Positions 43,801 through 52,756 of a stretch of 64,000 nt of DNA are shown in pieces. The first letter of the stretch is position 1. Each line of letters starts with the position of its first letter. The notes below the pieces were generated by a model that worked only from the letters and a program-made list of their open reading frames with translations, was not told the DNA's origin and ran no database searches. Source of the DNA: an uncultured Dehalococcoidia bacterium (lineage in GTDB: Bacteria; Chloroflexota; Dehalococcoidia; Lucifugimonadales; Australimonadaceae); assembly GCA_958295525.1 (NCBI GenBank), contig OY282355.1:1979931-2043930 (forward strand), in the 5' to 3' direction. The translations under genes were made by a program, and so were the position numbers.

Positions 43801-43891
43801 TGGCGCGCCGCTCGCGCTCTAACCGCGCAACGCCCCCGCTGTATCTGATACCCTGCCGCAGCCGGAAGCCTCGCCGAAGGAGCGCCGCCCT

Positions 43892-44713
43892 ATGACCTAC
43901 GCCGACAAATTCGTGGACAACAACGGCGTCCGCATCCACTACGAAGTCGAGGACGGCCCCGCCGAGTCGCCCGTCATCGTGTTCGTGCACGGGATGGGCA
44001 TGAGTTCGAAAGACTGGCGCAACGCCGGCTACCCGGAGAAACTCTCCGGCGAGTTCAAGGTCGTCCTCATAGACTCCCGCGGCTTCGGGCAGAGCGACAA
44101 ACTCAAAGACCCCGCCGACTACGGACGCGCCGAGAAAGTGTCGGACGTCACCGCCGTGCTGGACGACCTCGGCGTCGAGAAGGCGTACTACTGGGGCTTC
44201 TCGATGGGCGCGAGCATCGGCTGGGCCGTCGGCATGCTGGCGCCCCGCCGCTTCCACGGGCTCATCCTCGGGGCGTACCCCGTGCTGTCGCCCGACGTCC
44301 CGGAGATAGACCGCGTGCGCTGGGAGGCGCGGGCCAAACTGATGCGCCTCGGGATGGACGTCTACATCGCCGCAATGGAGATGGATCAGGGGCCGCTGCC
44401 CAAAGAGCGCAAGGAGCGCCTGCTGGCCAACGACAAAGACGCCTACGCCGCCCAGCAGATCGCCAACTTGCACTGGGGCGCCCCGGACGACGACATCCGC
44501 AATATGACGCTCCCAACGCTCGTGTACACCGGCACGGAGGACGACTACCCGATGCCGCGCAACCACGAACTCACCAAGCGCTCCGCGTCGCTCGCCCCGA
44601 ACGCCGCGCTCCTCATCCTCGAAGGCCACACGCATCTCTCCGCCTTCAACGCCGCCGACGAGATGATCCCTCATGTCCGCGCCTTCATCCGGCAAATCGA
44701 GGATTCGCGGTAA
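43892..44713 (+). CDS. Alpha/beta hydrolase
   Basis: A 273-residue hydrolase from ATG 43892 (AAGGAG upstream). HGMGMSSKDW oxyanion region; DSRGFGQSDK; nucleophile elbow GFSMGASIG with Ser; acid Asp near TGTEDDYPM; catalytic His in EGHTHLSAF. No lid or signal. Substrate unknown. Confidence 0.85.
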   Translation: MTYADKFVDNNGVRIHYEVEDGPAESPVIVFVHGMGMSSKDWRNAGYPEKLSGEFKVVLIDSRGFGQSDKLKDPADYGRAEKVSDVTAVLDDLGVEKAYYWGFSMGASIGWAVGMLAPRRFHGLILGAYPVLSPDVPEIDRVRWEARAKLMRLGMDVYIAAMEMDQGPLPKERKERLLANDKDAYAAQQIANLHWGAPDDDIRNMTLPTLVYTGTEDDYPMPRNHELTKRSASLAPNAALLILEGHTHLSAFNAADEMIPHVRAFIRQIEDSR

Positions 44714-44764
44714 GACCCGCCCTGCCCCGCGTAGGCGCGAACCTCGCCCCCTGCCCGCCTCGCC

Positions 44765-44800
44765 CTCATTCCCGTCGTTCCCGCGCAGGCGGGAATCCAG
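44765..44800. repeat. Palindromic repeat copy
   Basis: Contains CATTCCCGTCGTTCCCGCGCAGGCGGGAATCCAG, the same class as in 181-812, in the gap between two convergent genes. Confidence 0.8.
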
Positions 44801-44841
44801 TGGCGCGCAAGCGCCGGACGGGGCGCGCGGCGCCCCGCGCG

Positions 44842-45837
44842 TCACGCCCCCAAATACCGCAAGGCGTTCCGCCAGCCAATGAGGTCGCGCTCCTCCGCGC
44901 TGAGGCCGAGCGCGGCGAACTCCTCCTCCGGCGAGGGCGTCTTCGGGCCCGTCCCCTGCCAGTCGGAGCCGATCATCACCTGTCCCGCGCCCACGTGGTC
45001 TATCAGATAGCGCAGCGGAGCCGTCCCAAACGTGATGTCGTCGTAATAGAGCATCGCCGCGTACTCCATCGGCGCTTTCGGCAGCAGTTTGCGAACGGGC
45101 TCGCGGGTCCGCCAGTTCTCGTCGCTGCGGGCGAGCAGTTGCATCAGAACGCCTCCGCCGTGGCTCACGCAGATCCGCAAGTCCGGCAGTTCCTCCAGCA
45201 GCCCGCTCCAGATGATGGACGCTCCCGCCAGCCCGGACTCGATGGGGAAGCCGAGCGGCGCGTCGGCCACGACCGGCGGAATGTGCGCGAGCCGGTCGGC
45301 GAACGTCGGGCGGTTCGCGTGCACGAAAACGGCCAGCCCCAGCGCGTCGGCCTCGCGGAAGAACGGCCGGAACCGATCCTCGCCCAAACTGCGCCCCTCG
45401 ATGTTGGAGCGCACCTCAACGCCGTGCAGCCCCAGTTCCTTGACGACCCGGAGTTCGGCGACGGCGAGTTCGACGTCCTGCATCGGAACGGAGCCGAGCC
45501 CGTAGAAACGCTCTGGCTCGGCGGCGACCATCTCGGCGATGGCCTCGTTCAGCCAGCGCGCCAAGTCCGCCCCGTCTTTCGGGTCGAGGTGATGCATCAG
45601 CAACTCGGGCAGCGGCGAGAGCGCCTGCTTGTCCGTGCCCTGGGCGTTCATCTCGGCGGCGCGTTTCGGCGCGTCCCAGCAGACGTCGCGCACGACGCGG
45701 TACTCCTTCCCCCCGATCATTATCGCGGAGCGCTCCTCGTCCTTCGGCGCCATCGCGGGGAAAGCGTCGCCTGATGCGCGTCCGGCGCCGGACGGGAAGG
45801 TCTTCGGGACGATATGGGTGTGCATATCTATGATCAT
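44842..45837 (-). CDS. Amidohydrolase (ACMSD-like, Amidohydro_2)
   Basis: A 331-residue metal-dependent hydrolase/decarboxylase of the Amidohydro_2 family. Metal-binding HTHIVP at the N-terminus, HANRP, SHGGGVL and the late catalytic Asp in MIGSDWQG. Such enzymes decarboxylate or hydrolyse aromatic and other acids. It lies with other small catabolic genes (VOC, DUF385, hydrolases). Confidence 0.88.
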   Translation of the reverse strand: MIIDMHTHIVPKTFPSGAGRASGDAFPAMAPKDEERSAIMIGGKEYRVVRDVCWDAPKRAAEMNAQGTDKQALSPLPELLMHHLDPKDGADLARWLNEAIAEMVAAEPERFYGLGSVPMQDVELAVAELRVVKELGLHGVEVRSNIEGRSLGEDRFRPFFREADALGLAVFVHANRPTFADRLAHIPPVVADAPLGFPIESGLAGASIIWSGLLEELPDLRICVSHGGGVLMQLLARSDENWRTREPVRKLLPKAPMEYAAMLYYDDITFGTAPLRYLIDHVGAGQVMIGSDWQGTGPKTPSPEEEFAALGLSAEERDLIGWRNALRYLGA

Positions 45838-45979
45838 CGCTCGCCGCCTCTCGCGCTCGCCCGCGCCGCGCTAGCCTATCACTGCGCGCCGGCTCGCCGC
45901 ATGCGGGCGGCGCGGGAGTGCATCCCGTCGCCGAAAGGCGTATGCTGAGAGCGACGTCGGAGAACGAAGGAGGTCAGCA

Positions 45980-46357
45980 ATGGCGCTGCAGTTGGACCAC
46001 ACGATCGTTCCGGCCTACGACAAGGTGAAGTCGGCGGAGTTCATCGCGCGGCTCTTCGGCCTGAAGTACGAAGGCCCGTGGGGGCATTTCGCCCCGGTGA
46101 AGGTGAACGACATGCTCACCCTGGACTTCGACGACACGAAGTCGCCCCGCTCCAACCACTACGCCTTCCTCGCGTCCGACGAGGAGTTCGACGCGATTCT
46201 GGGGCGCGTGAAGGACGAGGGCGTCGTCTTCGGAAGCGGGCCGGGCTCGCGAACCGACGGGCAAATCAACCACAAGCACCAGGGGCGCGGCTTCTACTTC
46301 GAGTGCGAGAACGGCCATGTGTGGGAGGTCATCACGCACACCTACGTCACCGGCTAG
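45980..46357 (+). CDS. VOC-family (glyoxalase/dioxygenase-fold) protein
   Basis: A 125-residue single VOC domain: starts LQLDHTIVPAYD, has a metal-type His at the start (DHT) and a Glu in GRGFYFECENGHVWEV at the end, plus HYAF. A strong AAGGAGGT ribosome-binding site and TATGCT at 45941-45946 precede it. Function could be lyase, isomerase or resistance protein. 11 bp to the next gene. Confidence 0.85.
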   Translation: MALQLDHTIVPAYDKVKSAEFIARLFGLKYEGPWGHFAPVKVNDMLTLDFDDTKSPRSNHYAFLASDEEFDAILGRVKDEGVVFGSGPGSRTDGQINHKHQGRGFYFECENGHVWEVITHTYVTG

Positions 46358-46368
46358 GAGGAGACAAC

Positions 46369-46731
46369 GTGGACGACGCCGCGCGCAAGGCGCTGGAAAC
46401 CGACAGGCTCGTTGACATCACGACCACCGGGCGGAAGACGGGGAAAGCCCACCGCAAGGAGGTGCGGCTGCGCCAGTTGGACGGGCAGGTCTACCTGTCC
46501 AACAACCCCGGCCCGAGGGACTGGGCGGCCAACCTGTTCGCCAACCCGGAGTTCACCTATCACCTGAAGGAGAGCGCGGCGCGCGACCTTCGCGCCCGGG
46601 CGTCCATCGTGAGCGACGTCGACGAGAAGCGCGCCATCCTCGCCCGCATCCTCGAGAAAGAGGACGCGCTCGATCAGTTGGAGGCGCGCGTCGCGGGGAG
46701 CCGCCTCTTCCGCGTCGAGATCCTGGATTAG
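46369..46731 (+). CDS. DUF385/F420-type deazaflavin-dependent reductase family protein
   Basis: A 120-residue protein from GTG 46369 (AGGAGG). ITTTGRKTGKAHRKEVRL and DWAANLFANPEFTYHL match the deazaflavin (F420)-dependent nitroreductase family. This suggests the host makes or uses coenzyme F420, in line with some Chloroflexota, but the motif alone cannot prove cofactor binding. Co-transcribed with the VOC gene. Confidence 0.82.
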   Translation: MDDAARKALETDRLVDITTTGRKTGKAHRKEVRLRQLDGQVYLSNNPGPRDWAANLFANPEFTYHLKESAARDLRARASIVSDVDEKRAILARILEKEDALDQLEARVAGSRLFRVEILD

Positions 46732-46737
46732 CGCGCT

Positions 46738-47565
46738 CTAGTCCGGCAAAAAGTCGAGCAGGGCGGCGTTCAGGTCGTCGGGCGCCTCAGTGGGGATGCC
46801 GTGCCCGCACTCGAAGACGACCATCTTGGAGCCGGGGATGCCCTGGTGGGTCATCTCGCCCATCTCGAGCGCGTTCACGGCGTCGTTGCGCCCCCAGGCG
46901 ACGAGCGTCGGCACGGGGATATGGGGGAAGCGCCGCACGGTGTTGTAGCGCGAGCGCGTCTCCATATTGTTCATATGGTTGAGCACGCGCTGGTAGGCGG
47001 CGAGGCGGTCGGGGTTCCGCGCGAGCGCGTGGTGGTAGTCCGCCATCGCCTCCAAGTCCACGTCCGCGTTCACGCGGCTCTTCAGCCCGGCGAGAATCTC
47101 CTCGCGGGACGGCGGCTTGAACTCCACCATGCTGCGGAGTTGCCGGGGCATCGCCCCGCCGCTCGCCACGAGCACGAGTTTGTTGAGCCGGTGCGGGCTC
47201 TCGTATCCGAACAGGGAGGCGAGCCATCCGCCCATCGAGTGGCCCACGAGGTTCGTCTTCTCGAAGCCGAGCGCGTCCTGGAACTCGCGGATGAAGTCCA
47301 CGAGGTAGGCGAAGGAGTACTCCTGCTGCAGCCAGCCCTCGCCCTTGCCCCAGCCGAGCGCGTCCACGGCGATGACGCGGAGTTTCGACGAGAGGGGCCC
47401 GATGTTCAGCGCCCAGTCGTGCGCCCCGCTCGTGTAGCCGACGCCGTGTACGAGGATAGTCGGGTAGCCGTCGCCCGCCTCCACGTAGCGGGTCGTCCCG
47501 TGGCTCATCTCCGCGAACTTCTCTTCGGCGTTCGCTATCGTTACCCCGCCCAAGTCAACGCTCAT
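46738..47565 (-). CDS. Alpha/beta hydrolase
   Basis: A 275-residue hydrolase from ATG 47565 (GGAGG upstream). VHGVGYTSGAHDW, nucleophile elbow GHSMGGWLA, Asp near AWGRNDAV, catalytic His in CGHGIPTE. Resembles meta-cleavage product or epoxide hydrolases. It is convergent with the DUF385 gene. Confidence 0.87.
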   Translation of the reverse strand: MSVDLGGVTIANAEEKFAEMSHGTTRYVEAGDGYPTILVHGVGYTSGAHDWALNIGPLSSKLRVIAVDALGWGKGEGWLQQEYSFAYLVDFIREFQDALGFEKTNLVGHSMGGWLASLFGYESPHRLNKLVLVASGGAMPRQLRSMVEFKPPSREEILAGLKSRVNADVDLEAMADYHHALARNPDRLAAYQRVLNHMNNMETRSRYNTVRRFPHIPVPTLVAWGRNDAVNALEMGEMTHQGIPGSKMVVFECGHGIPTEAPDDLNAALLDFLPD

Positions 47566-47688
47566 TGTTGGCCTCCGTTGATGACGCGCGTTCCGCGCGC
47601 CCGCTATCGTGCGGGCGTTGGCGCCCGATGTCAAGGGCGTCCTCGCCCGCCTGTCGCGGGCGGAGCGTCGGCGTGATAGCCTTTCGTT

Positions 47689-48255
47689 ATGCAGCCGAGA
47701 ACTCCGTTCCTCTTCTCGATGCCGCCGGCGTTCGCCGCCCTGCTGGGGGTGACGAGCAGCCTCGCGCTGTTGTTCGCCGTCGCCCTGGTCTTCACCGACC
47801 CTCCGGCGGACGGGGAGACCGCGCCCGCAGCCGACGGGACGGAGGATGCCGCCGTCCGCCAAGCGGATCCGCTGGAGCAGGCGGTGTATCTGGGGCTGCT
47901 GATCGTTCCGGTCGGCCTGATTCCGATGGTCGCGCGGCGGAAGAGGCGGAACGGAACGCGGTGGGCGGCGGCGGGAGTGGGCGCGGGGTTCGTGCAACTG
48001 CTCGCGCCGATCATTTTCATTCATCCGCTGATGCCGCTCCTCGCGCTCGTCTTCCTCCGGGCGCGTCCGCTCGCGGAGCAAGCGCCCGGCGTGGAATTGC
48101 GCCAGGCGGGGGGCGGGGGCTCGGCGCCCGCCGTGACTTCCTCGTCAGCCGGCGCGAGCGAGGACGAGGCGGGGGAGGCGCGGCCTGCCCGGAAGGGCGG
48201 CGGACTGCGGCGGAGGCGCCGCCCGCGCGGCCCGAGGCGGAGGAGCGGAAATTAG
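47689..48255 (+). CDS. Membrane protein with basic disordered tail
   Basis: A 188-residue protein: an N-terminal hydrophobic helix, a second segment (YLGLLIVPVGLIPMV), a third (AAAGVGAGFVQLLAPIIF), then a disordered Ser/Ala/Glu stretch and a strongly basic end (LRRRRRPRGPRRRSG). No known family. The C-terminal end may bind nucleic acid or negatively charged lipids. It ends 17 bp before the tRNA. Confidence 0.6.
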   Translation: MQPRTPFLFSMPPAFAALLGVTSSLALLFAVALVFTDPPADGETAPAADGTEDAAVRQADPLEQAVYLGLLIVPVGLIPMVARRKRRNGTRWAAAGVGAGFVQLLAPIIFIHPLMPLLALVFLRARPLAEQAPGVELRQAGGGGSAPAVTSSSAGASEDEAGEARPARKGGGLRRRRRPRGPRRRSGN

Positions 48256-48272
48256 GATTCGCCGGACGCGAT

Positions 48273-48356
48273 GGGGAAGTGGCGGAACGGCAGACGCGCA
48301 TGATTTAGGATCATGTGCCGCAAGGCGTGGGAGTTCAAATCTCCCCTTCCCCACCA
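48273..48356 (+). tRNA. tRNA-Leu (UAG anticodon)
   Basis: Type II tRNA with a long variable arm: 7-bp acceptor stem GGGGAAG/CTTCCCC, anticodon loop TTTAGGA (anticodon TAG, reads CUA), T arm GGGAGTTCAAATCTCCC, encoded CCA at the end. Reads leucine CUN. No neighbouring tRNAs and no integrase were seen. Confidence 0.97.
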
Positions 48357-48408
48357 AGCCGCGCTCCCGCATCCCCGTTCGCGGCGGAACGGACGCGCTG
48401 GATTACGC

Positions 48409-48414
48409 TATCCT
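48409..48414 (+). promoter_or_regulatory. -10 box of the dprE1-dprE2 operon
   Basis: TATCCT, with GGAG at 48424-48427 and ATG at 48436. Another short-leader arrangement. Confidence 0.45.
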
Positions 48415-48435
48415 ATTGCGAATGGAGACTTCCCG

Positions 48436-49764
48436 ATGACCGTTTGGCGCGACGCCGCGCTCACCGGCTGGGGCCGGGCGCTCCGCGCCTCCACCCGCGC
48501 GGCGCGGCCCGAGCGGGCGAACCAACTGATCGAGGCTCTGGACGCCGCGGGGCCTAGCCTTTGCCTCTACGGCGCGGGCCGCTCCTACGGCGACGCGGCG
48601 CTCAACTCAGGCGGGGCGACCGTCATCACCTCACGGCTCGACCGCGTGCTGGCGTTTGACGAGGAAACCGGCGAGATCGAGGTCGAGCCGGGCGCGGCCA
48701 TCGGCGGCCTGCTCAGGGATTTCGGCCCGCGCGGCTGGGCTCCGCCCGTCGCGCCGGGCACGGGATTCGTCACCGTCGCCGGAGCGATCGCCAACGACGT
48801 CCACGGCAAGAACCACCACGCCGACGGCTCTTTCGGGCAGCACGTAACGCAAATTACGCTGCGGACGGGGGGGGGGGAGACGCTCACGCTCCAACCTGAA
48901 GACGAGGCGTTCCGCGCCACGGTCGGCGGCGTCGGCCTGACCGGAGCGATTCTTTCGGCCCGCCTGCGGATGCGCCCGATTGCGGGCGATAAAGCATTCG
49001 TGCGCGAACGACGAATGCCCTCCCTCGACGCGTTCATTGAGGCGTTCACGGAATCCGACCGGCGCTACAGCGTCGGCTGGGTGGACGCCGCCGCAACGGG
49101 CGCGACGCTTGGCCGGGGCATACTCGAGGAAGGCGAATCCACCGGCGAGCCCAGCCGCGAGCGCGCCCGCCGCGCCCGGGCTATTCCTTTCGACGCGCCG
49201 CCGTTCCTGTTGTCCGCGTCGGTCGTGCGGGCGTTCAACGCCGCTTACTACGCCCGCATTCCTAAGGATGGGCGGACGCGGGTTCGGCCACTCTCCGCGT
49301 TCTTGTTTCCGCTGGACGCCCTCGCCGATTGGAACCGCCTCTACGGGAAGCGCGGATTTCATCAGTTCCAATGCGTGGTTCCGCCGGATGCGACGGAATC
49401 GCTGCGCGCGATCCTCGCTGAGGCCGCCGGCAGCGGCCTGGCGTCTCCGCTCGCGGTGCTCAAGCGGCTCGGCCCCGGCAGCGCGGGGATGCTTTCGTTC
49501 CCGATGGAGGGTTGGACGCTGACGGTTGATTTCCCCGCGGCGCAAGCGTCCGCCGATCTGATCGGGCGTCTTGGCGCAACGGCGCTCGACGCGGGGGGCC
49601 GCGTCTATCTGGCGAAAGACGCGCTGCTCCCGCCGAGCGCGGTTCCGCGTATGCATCCGGAGTTGGACGCCTTCCGCGCGGTCTGCGACCGCCTCGACCC
49701 TGAAGGGCGGATGACCTCCGATATGGCGCGGCGATTACGGATTAGGAGGGCGGCGGATGGCTGA
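48436..49764 (+). CDS. dprE1: DprE1-like FAD-dependent polyprenylphosphoryl-ribose oxidase
   Basis: A 442-residue FAD-linked oxidase. GRSYGDAALNSGG and APGTGFVTVAGAIANDVHGKNHH are the FAD-binding motifs of the decaprenylphospho-ribose 2-epimerase oxidase subunit family. In mycobacteria DprE1 oxidises the C2 of decaprenyl-phosphoribose, then DprE2 reduces it to the arabinose epimer. The dprE2-like gene overlaps by 8 bp. The frame contains an 11-G homopolymer near codon 145. Confidence 0.85.
   Translation: MTVWRDAALTGWGRALRASTRAARPERANQLIEALDAAGPSLCLYGAGRSYGDAALNSGGATVITSRLDRVLAFDEETGEIEVEPGAAIGGLLRDFGPRGWAPPVAPGTGFVTVAGAIANDVHGKNHHADGSFGQHVTQITLRTGGGETLTLQPEDEAFRATVGGVGLTGAILSARLRMRPIAGDKAFVRERRMPSLDAFIEAFTESDRRYSVGWVDAAATGATLGRGILEEGESTGEPSRERARRARAIPFDAPPFLLSASVVRAFNAAYYARIPKDGRTRVRPLSAFLFPLDALADWNRLYGKRGFHQFQCVVPPDATESLRAILAEAAGSGLASPLAVLKRLGPGSAGMLSFPMEGWTLTVDFPAAQASADLIGRLGATALDAGGRVYLAKDALLPPSAVPRMHPELDAFRAVCDRLDPEGRMTSDMARRLRIRRAADG
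48867..48877 (+). repeat. 11-G homopolymer inside dprE1-like gene
   Basis: Eleven consecutive G, encoding part of RTGGGETL. Slippage by one base would shift the frame and truncate the protein, so it is a potential on/off switch. Sequencing error is also possible, though the frame stays open through it. Confidence 0.7.
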
Positions 49765-50500
49765 GCGCGAGACGTGGATCATCCTCGGCGCGACTTCCTC
49801 CATTGCGAGGGCGTTCGCCCGGCTCGCCGCCGCCGACGGCGCCGACTTGCTGCTAGCGGGCCGCGACGAGGCCGACCTGGAGCGCGCCTGCGGCGACCTC
49901 CGCGCGCGCTACGGCGCAAAGGCGGAGGTCTTCCTGTTCGACGCGCGCGAGCCCGGGGATTCCCGCGCTTTGGCGGAAGCCGCCGCCGCGCGCCCCGGAA
50001 CGCTGAACGTCGCCGTGTTCTTAGGCTCGATGCCTGAGCAGACGGCTATTGACGTCGACCCGGACTTGGCGGCGGGCGTCATCGCGGACAACTTCAGCGG
50101 GGTCGTCTCCGCCTTGCACCGCCTGGCGCCGCTGCTGGAGGAGCGCGGCGACGGCGTGGTCGTCGGAGTGGGCTCGGTCGCAGGGGACCGCGGACGGCTA
50201 AAGCATTACGTCTACGGAGCGTCCAAGGCGGGATTCCACGCCTACTTGTCAGGGCTGCGGAACCGGCTGGCGCGGAAGGGCGCGCACGCGCTGACCGTGA
50301 AGCCCGGTTTCGTGGACACGGCGATGACGTGGGGCGAGAAGGCGAAGCCGCTGATGATTTCGCCGGAGGCCGCCGCCGCCGACATTATGCGCGCCGCCAA
50401 GCGCAGGCAAGACGTGCTCTACACGCCGTGGTTCTGGCGCTGGATTATGGGCGTGGTTCAACTCATTCCCGAGCGCGTCTTCAAGAGGCTCTCGTTCTAG
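49757..50500 (+). CDS. dprE2: DprE2-like short-chain reductase
   Basis: A 247-residue SDR. ATSSIARAFARLAA takes the place of the usual TGxxxGIG loop, a feature of DprE2-type enzymes. Catalytic YGASKAG and VKPGFVDTAMTWG. Two C-terminal hydrophobic residue clusters (FWRWIMGVVQLIP). It reduces the 2-keto intermediate produced by DprE1. Overlaps dprE1 by 8 bp, and its stop shares CTAG with the stop of the UbiA fusion gene. Confidence 0.83.
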   Translation: MAERETWIILGATSSIARAFARLAAADGADLLLAGRDEADLERACGDLRARYGAKAEVFLFDAREPGDSRALAEAAAARPGTLNVAVFLGSMPEQTAIDVDPDLAAGVIADNFSGVVSALHRLAPLLEERGDGVVVGVGSVAGDRGRLKHYVYGASKAGFHAYLSGLRNRLARKGAHALTVKPGFVDTAMTWGEKAKPLMISPEAAAADIMRAAKRRQDVLYTPWFWRWIMGVVQLIPERVFKRLSF

Positions 50501-51999
50501 AGCGCCGCCGCGCCCACGACGATGAAAACCGCAACGGCGGCCGCGTAAGTGGACGGGTCTCTGAGCGCGTAGACCACGGGGTCGTCGTGCACGCGGCCCT
50601 GCGCTCCCCTGCGAAAGATGCGCGCCAGCCAAACGGCTGCGGGCAGCGCCGTCAGCGCGAGCAGTTCCGGCCTTGCGTAGAGCGTGAGGGCGTTGGGGGA
50701 AACAAACCCGTAGGCGACGAGAACGGCGATTGCGCCAGCCGACGCAAGCAGGCCGGCCGCCGTCACCCAGCGAAGGTCGCTCGGCTTGTACCCGCGCCCC
50801 GCCACCCGCCGCGCCCCGTTCGCGTGACGGGTCAATTCGGTCTGACGCTTCACCGCAGCGAGCGCGAAGAACAGCGTGAAGCACAGCGCGACGAACGCCA
50901 CGGTGATCGGGACGGAACTCGCCACTCCTCCGCTCACGGCGCGCAGAACATAGAAGCCGCTCAGCGCGATCATATCCAGCAAGATAACCCGCTTGAGATA
51001 GCCGGAGTAGGCCAGCGACGCGGCGACGTAGCCGAGCAGAGCCAGCCCGAACACGGGATTCGCCGCCGCCGACAGCAGGGCCGACAGGATGAACAGCCCT
51101 CCGGCAAGCAGCATCGCGCTGCGTATGGACAGCCGCCCCGCCGCTATGGGGCGCCGCCGCTTGGACGGATGACGGCGGTCTGCGTCAAGGTCAAGCATAT
51201 CGTTGATCAGGTAGAGGCCGGAAGCGCAGGCGCAAAACGCCGCGAATCCAAGCGCGGAGAGCGCCCAAGCGTTGGCGGATGCGCTGTGCGCGGCGACCAC
51301 GGGGAGAAACACCAGCAGGTTCTTCACCCACTGATGCGGGCGCAGCGCGCGCAGCCAAGCGTAGCCAGACGAGCCTCCCGCCGTCAGGATTCGCGCTTCC
51401 CCGTAGCGCGCCTTCACCGCAGTCAGCATTCGAGGCGACGGGGCAACGACGGTTACTCCCGCCGCGCGGTCCCAGACGGCGAAGTCGGCTTGCGAGTCTC
51501 CTACGTAGTCGAATCCGCCGGGCCCGTATGCGGCGCAGAGCGCTTCGGCTTTCGCCTCGCCCCGCAGATTCGTTTCGCCGTCGGACGCGAACGTCCGGGT
51601 CACGCCGAACCGTTCGGCGACGGCCTCCACGACGCTCCGGTCGGACGCGGACGCGAACGCGACCTCGCGTCCCTCGGCCTGCGCCTCCCGCACCATCGCC
51701 GCGACGCCGTCGTTCAGGGGCAGCGTCTCGACGTCAATGGCGGAATCGGCGGAGACGCGCCGCTTGACGCCCGCTTTTCCCCCGCGTCCGAACAGGCCGG
51801 CTATCGCGCTCAGCGGATTGGCGGCCGCCCGCCGCCAGAACGCTTCGTAGAGCAGATCCGTTCGCAGCAGGCTGTGGTCGAGGTCGACCACGAGGGGGCG
51901 CGGCGCGTCCGTTTGACGGGAGACCGGAGACGCGGACGTCCGCGCAGCCGGAACGGCGCGCGTTTCACGAGGAGTGCCGTGGATTTCTTCGCTCATCAT
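50497..51999 (-). CDS. HAD phosphatase-UbiA phosphoribosyl polyprenyl transferase fusion
   Basis: A 500-residue two-domain protein from ATG 51999 (TATGAT at 52031-52036 as -10). Residues of about 30-215: HAD hydrolase with DLDHSLLRTD, FASASD and GDSQADFAVWD. Residues of about 230-500: eight or nine membrane helices of the UbiA superfamily, opening LRPHQWVKNLLVFLP with NDMLDLDADRRHPSKRRRP and DMIALSGFYVLR, as in decaprenyl-phosphate phosphoribosyltransferase. The fusion could both load phosphoribose on the lipid and remove its 5-phosphate. Convergent with the dprE1-dprE2 pair. Confidence 0.85.
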   Translation of the reverse strand: MMSEEIHGTPRETRAVPAARTSASPVSRQTDAPRPLVVDLDHSLLRTDLLYEAFWRRAAANPLSAIAGLFGRGGKAGVKRRVSADSAIDVETLPLNDGVAAMVREAQAEGREVAFASASDRSVVEAVAERFGVTRTFASDGETNLRGEAKAEALCAAYGPGGFDYVGDSQADFAVWDRAAGVTVVAPSPRMLTAVKARYGEARILTAGGSSGYAWLRALRPHQWVKNLLVFLPVVAAHSASANAWALSALGFAAFCACASGLYLINDMLDLDADRRHPSKRRRPIAAGRLSIRSAMLLAGGLFILSALLSAAANPVFGLALLGYVAASLAYSGYLKRVILLDMIALSGFYVLRAVSGGVASSVPITVAFVALCFTLFFALAAVKRQTELTRHANGARRVAGRGYKPSDLRWVTAAGLLASAGAIAVLVAYGFVSPNALTLYARPELLALTALPAAVWLARIFRRGAQGRVHDDPVVYALRDPSTYAAAVAVFIVVGAAAL

Positions 52000-52129
52000 A
52001 GCGTGGGGCGCCGCGCAGGGAAGCAGTTTTATCATAACATTAGGCGCGCGGCCTCTCGCTTCGCGGCGCGTTCCGCGTGGCGCCGAGTTGCGACTCCGCG
52101 ATGCATAATCATAGACGTAGGCGGCCGGG

Positions 52130-52756
52130 TTGGCGCAAGACGGCGGCATAACCGATGACGAGGTTCCCGTTCGGGACGGATACAAGCCGTTCTTCGACGT
52201 CGGCGTCATCATCGCCGCCCACGCGCTCCTCTTCCCGCTATGGGCGTTGCTCTGGATAGTGATACCGCTTGCGATCTGGGCGCGCGACCGCGGGCCGGTG
52301 TTCTACACGCAGGAGCGTTTGGGGCGCGGGGGCAAGATCTTCACGATCATCAAGTTCCGCACGATGACGTCGCATACGGCCCAGTCCGCTTCCGACGAGG
52401 GCGACCCCCGCGTGACGCTGGTCGGCAAAGCGCTCCGCCCCCTGCGTCTCGACGAGATGCCGCAGATCATCAACATTCTGCGCGGGGAGATGAGTTTGGT
52501 GGGGCCGCGTCCCGAGCGTCCCGAACGCGCCGGAGAAATCGCCCGAGAGTGCCCCGATTTCTTCCGCCGACTCAGAGTCAAGCCCGGCATCGCGGGCTTG
52601 GCGCAAGCGCGCGGCGGCTATTCGTTGGAGCCTTGCAGAAAAACCCGGTACGACAACCTGTACATCGAGCGAATGAGCCCGTGGATGGACTTGCGCCTGC
52701 TCCTCCTCTCCGTGGGAGTCGTGCTGGGCCGCCTCTTCCGCGGGAGGGTTCACTAA
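52130..52756 (+). CDS. Undecaprenyl-phosphate sugar-1-phosphate transferase
   Basis: A 208-residue bacterial sugar transferase (PF02397-like). Start probably TTG 52130. One hydrophobic segment (VGVIIAAHALLFPLWALLWI), then KFRTM, LRLDEMPQIINILRGEMSLVGPRP and RVKPGIAGLAQARG. It starts repeat-unit assembly on the lipid carrier. Divergent from the HAD-UbiA gene; overlaps the next, convergent gene by 4 bp. Confidence 0.9.
   Translation: MAQDGGITDDEVPVRDGYKPFFDVGVIIAAHALLFPLWALLWIVIPLAIWARDRGPVFYTQERLGRGGKIFTIIKFRTMTSHTAQSASDEGDPRVTLVGKALRPLRLDEMPQIINILRGEMSLVGPRPERPERAGEIARECPDFFRRLRVKPGIAGLAQARGGYSLEPCRKTRYDNLYIERMSPWMDLRLLLLSVGVVLGRLFRGRVH

Noticed and set aside
48273-48356. tRNA-linked genomic island
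   Set aside because: No integrase and no repeat of the tRNA 3' end were found downstream.
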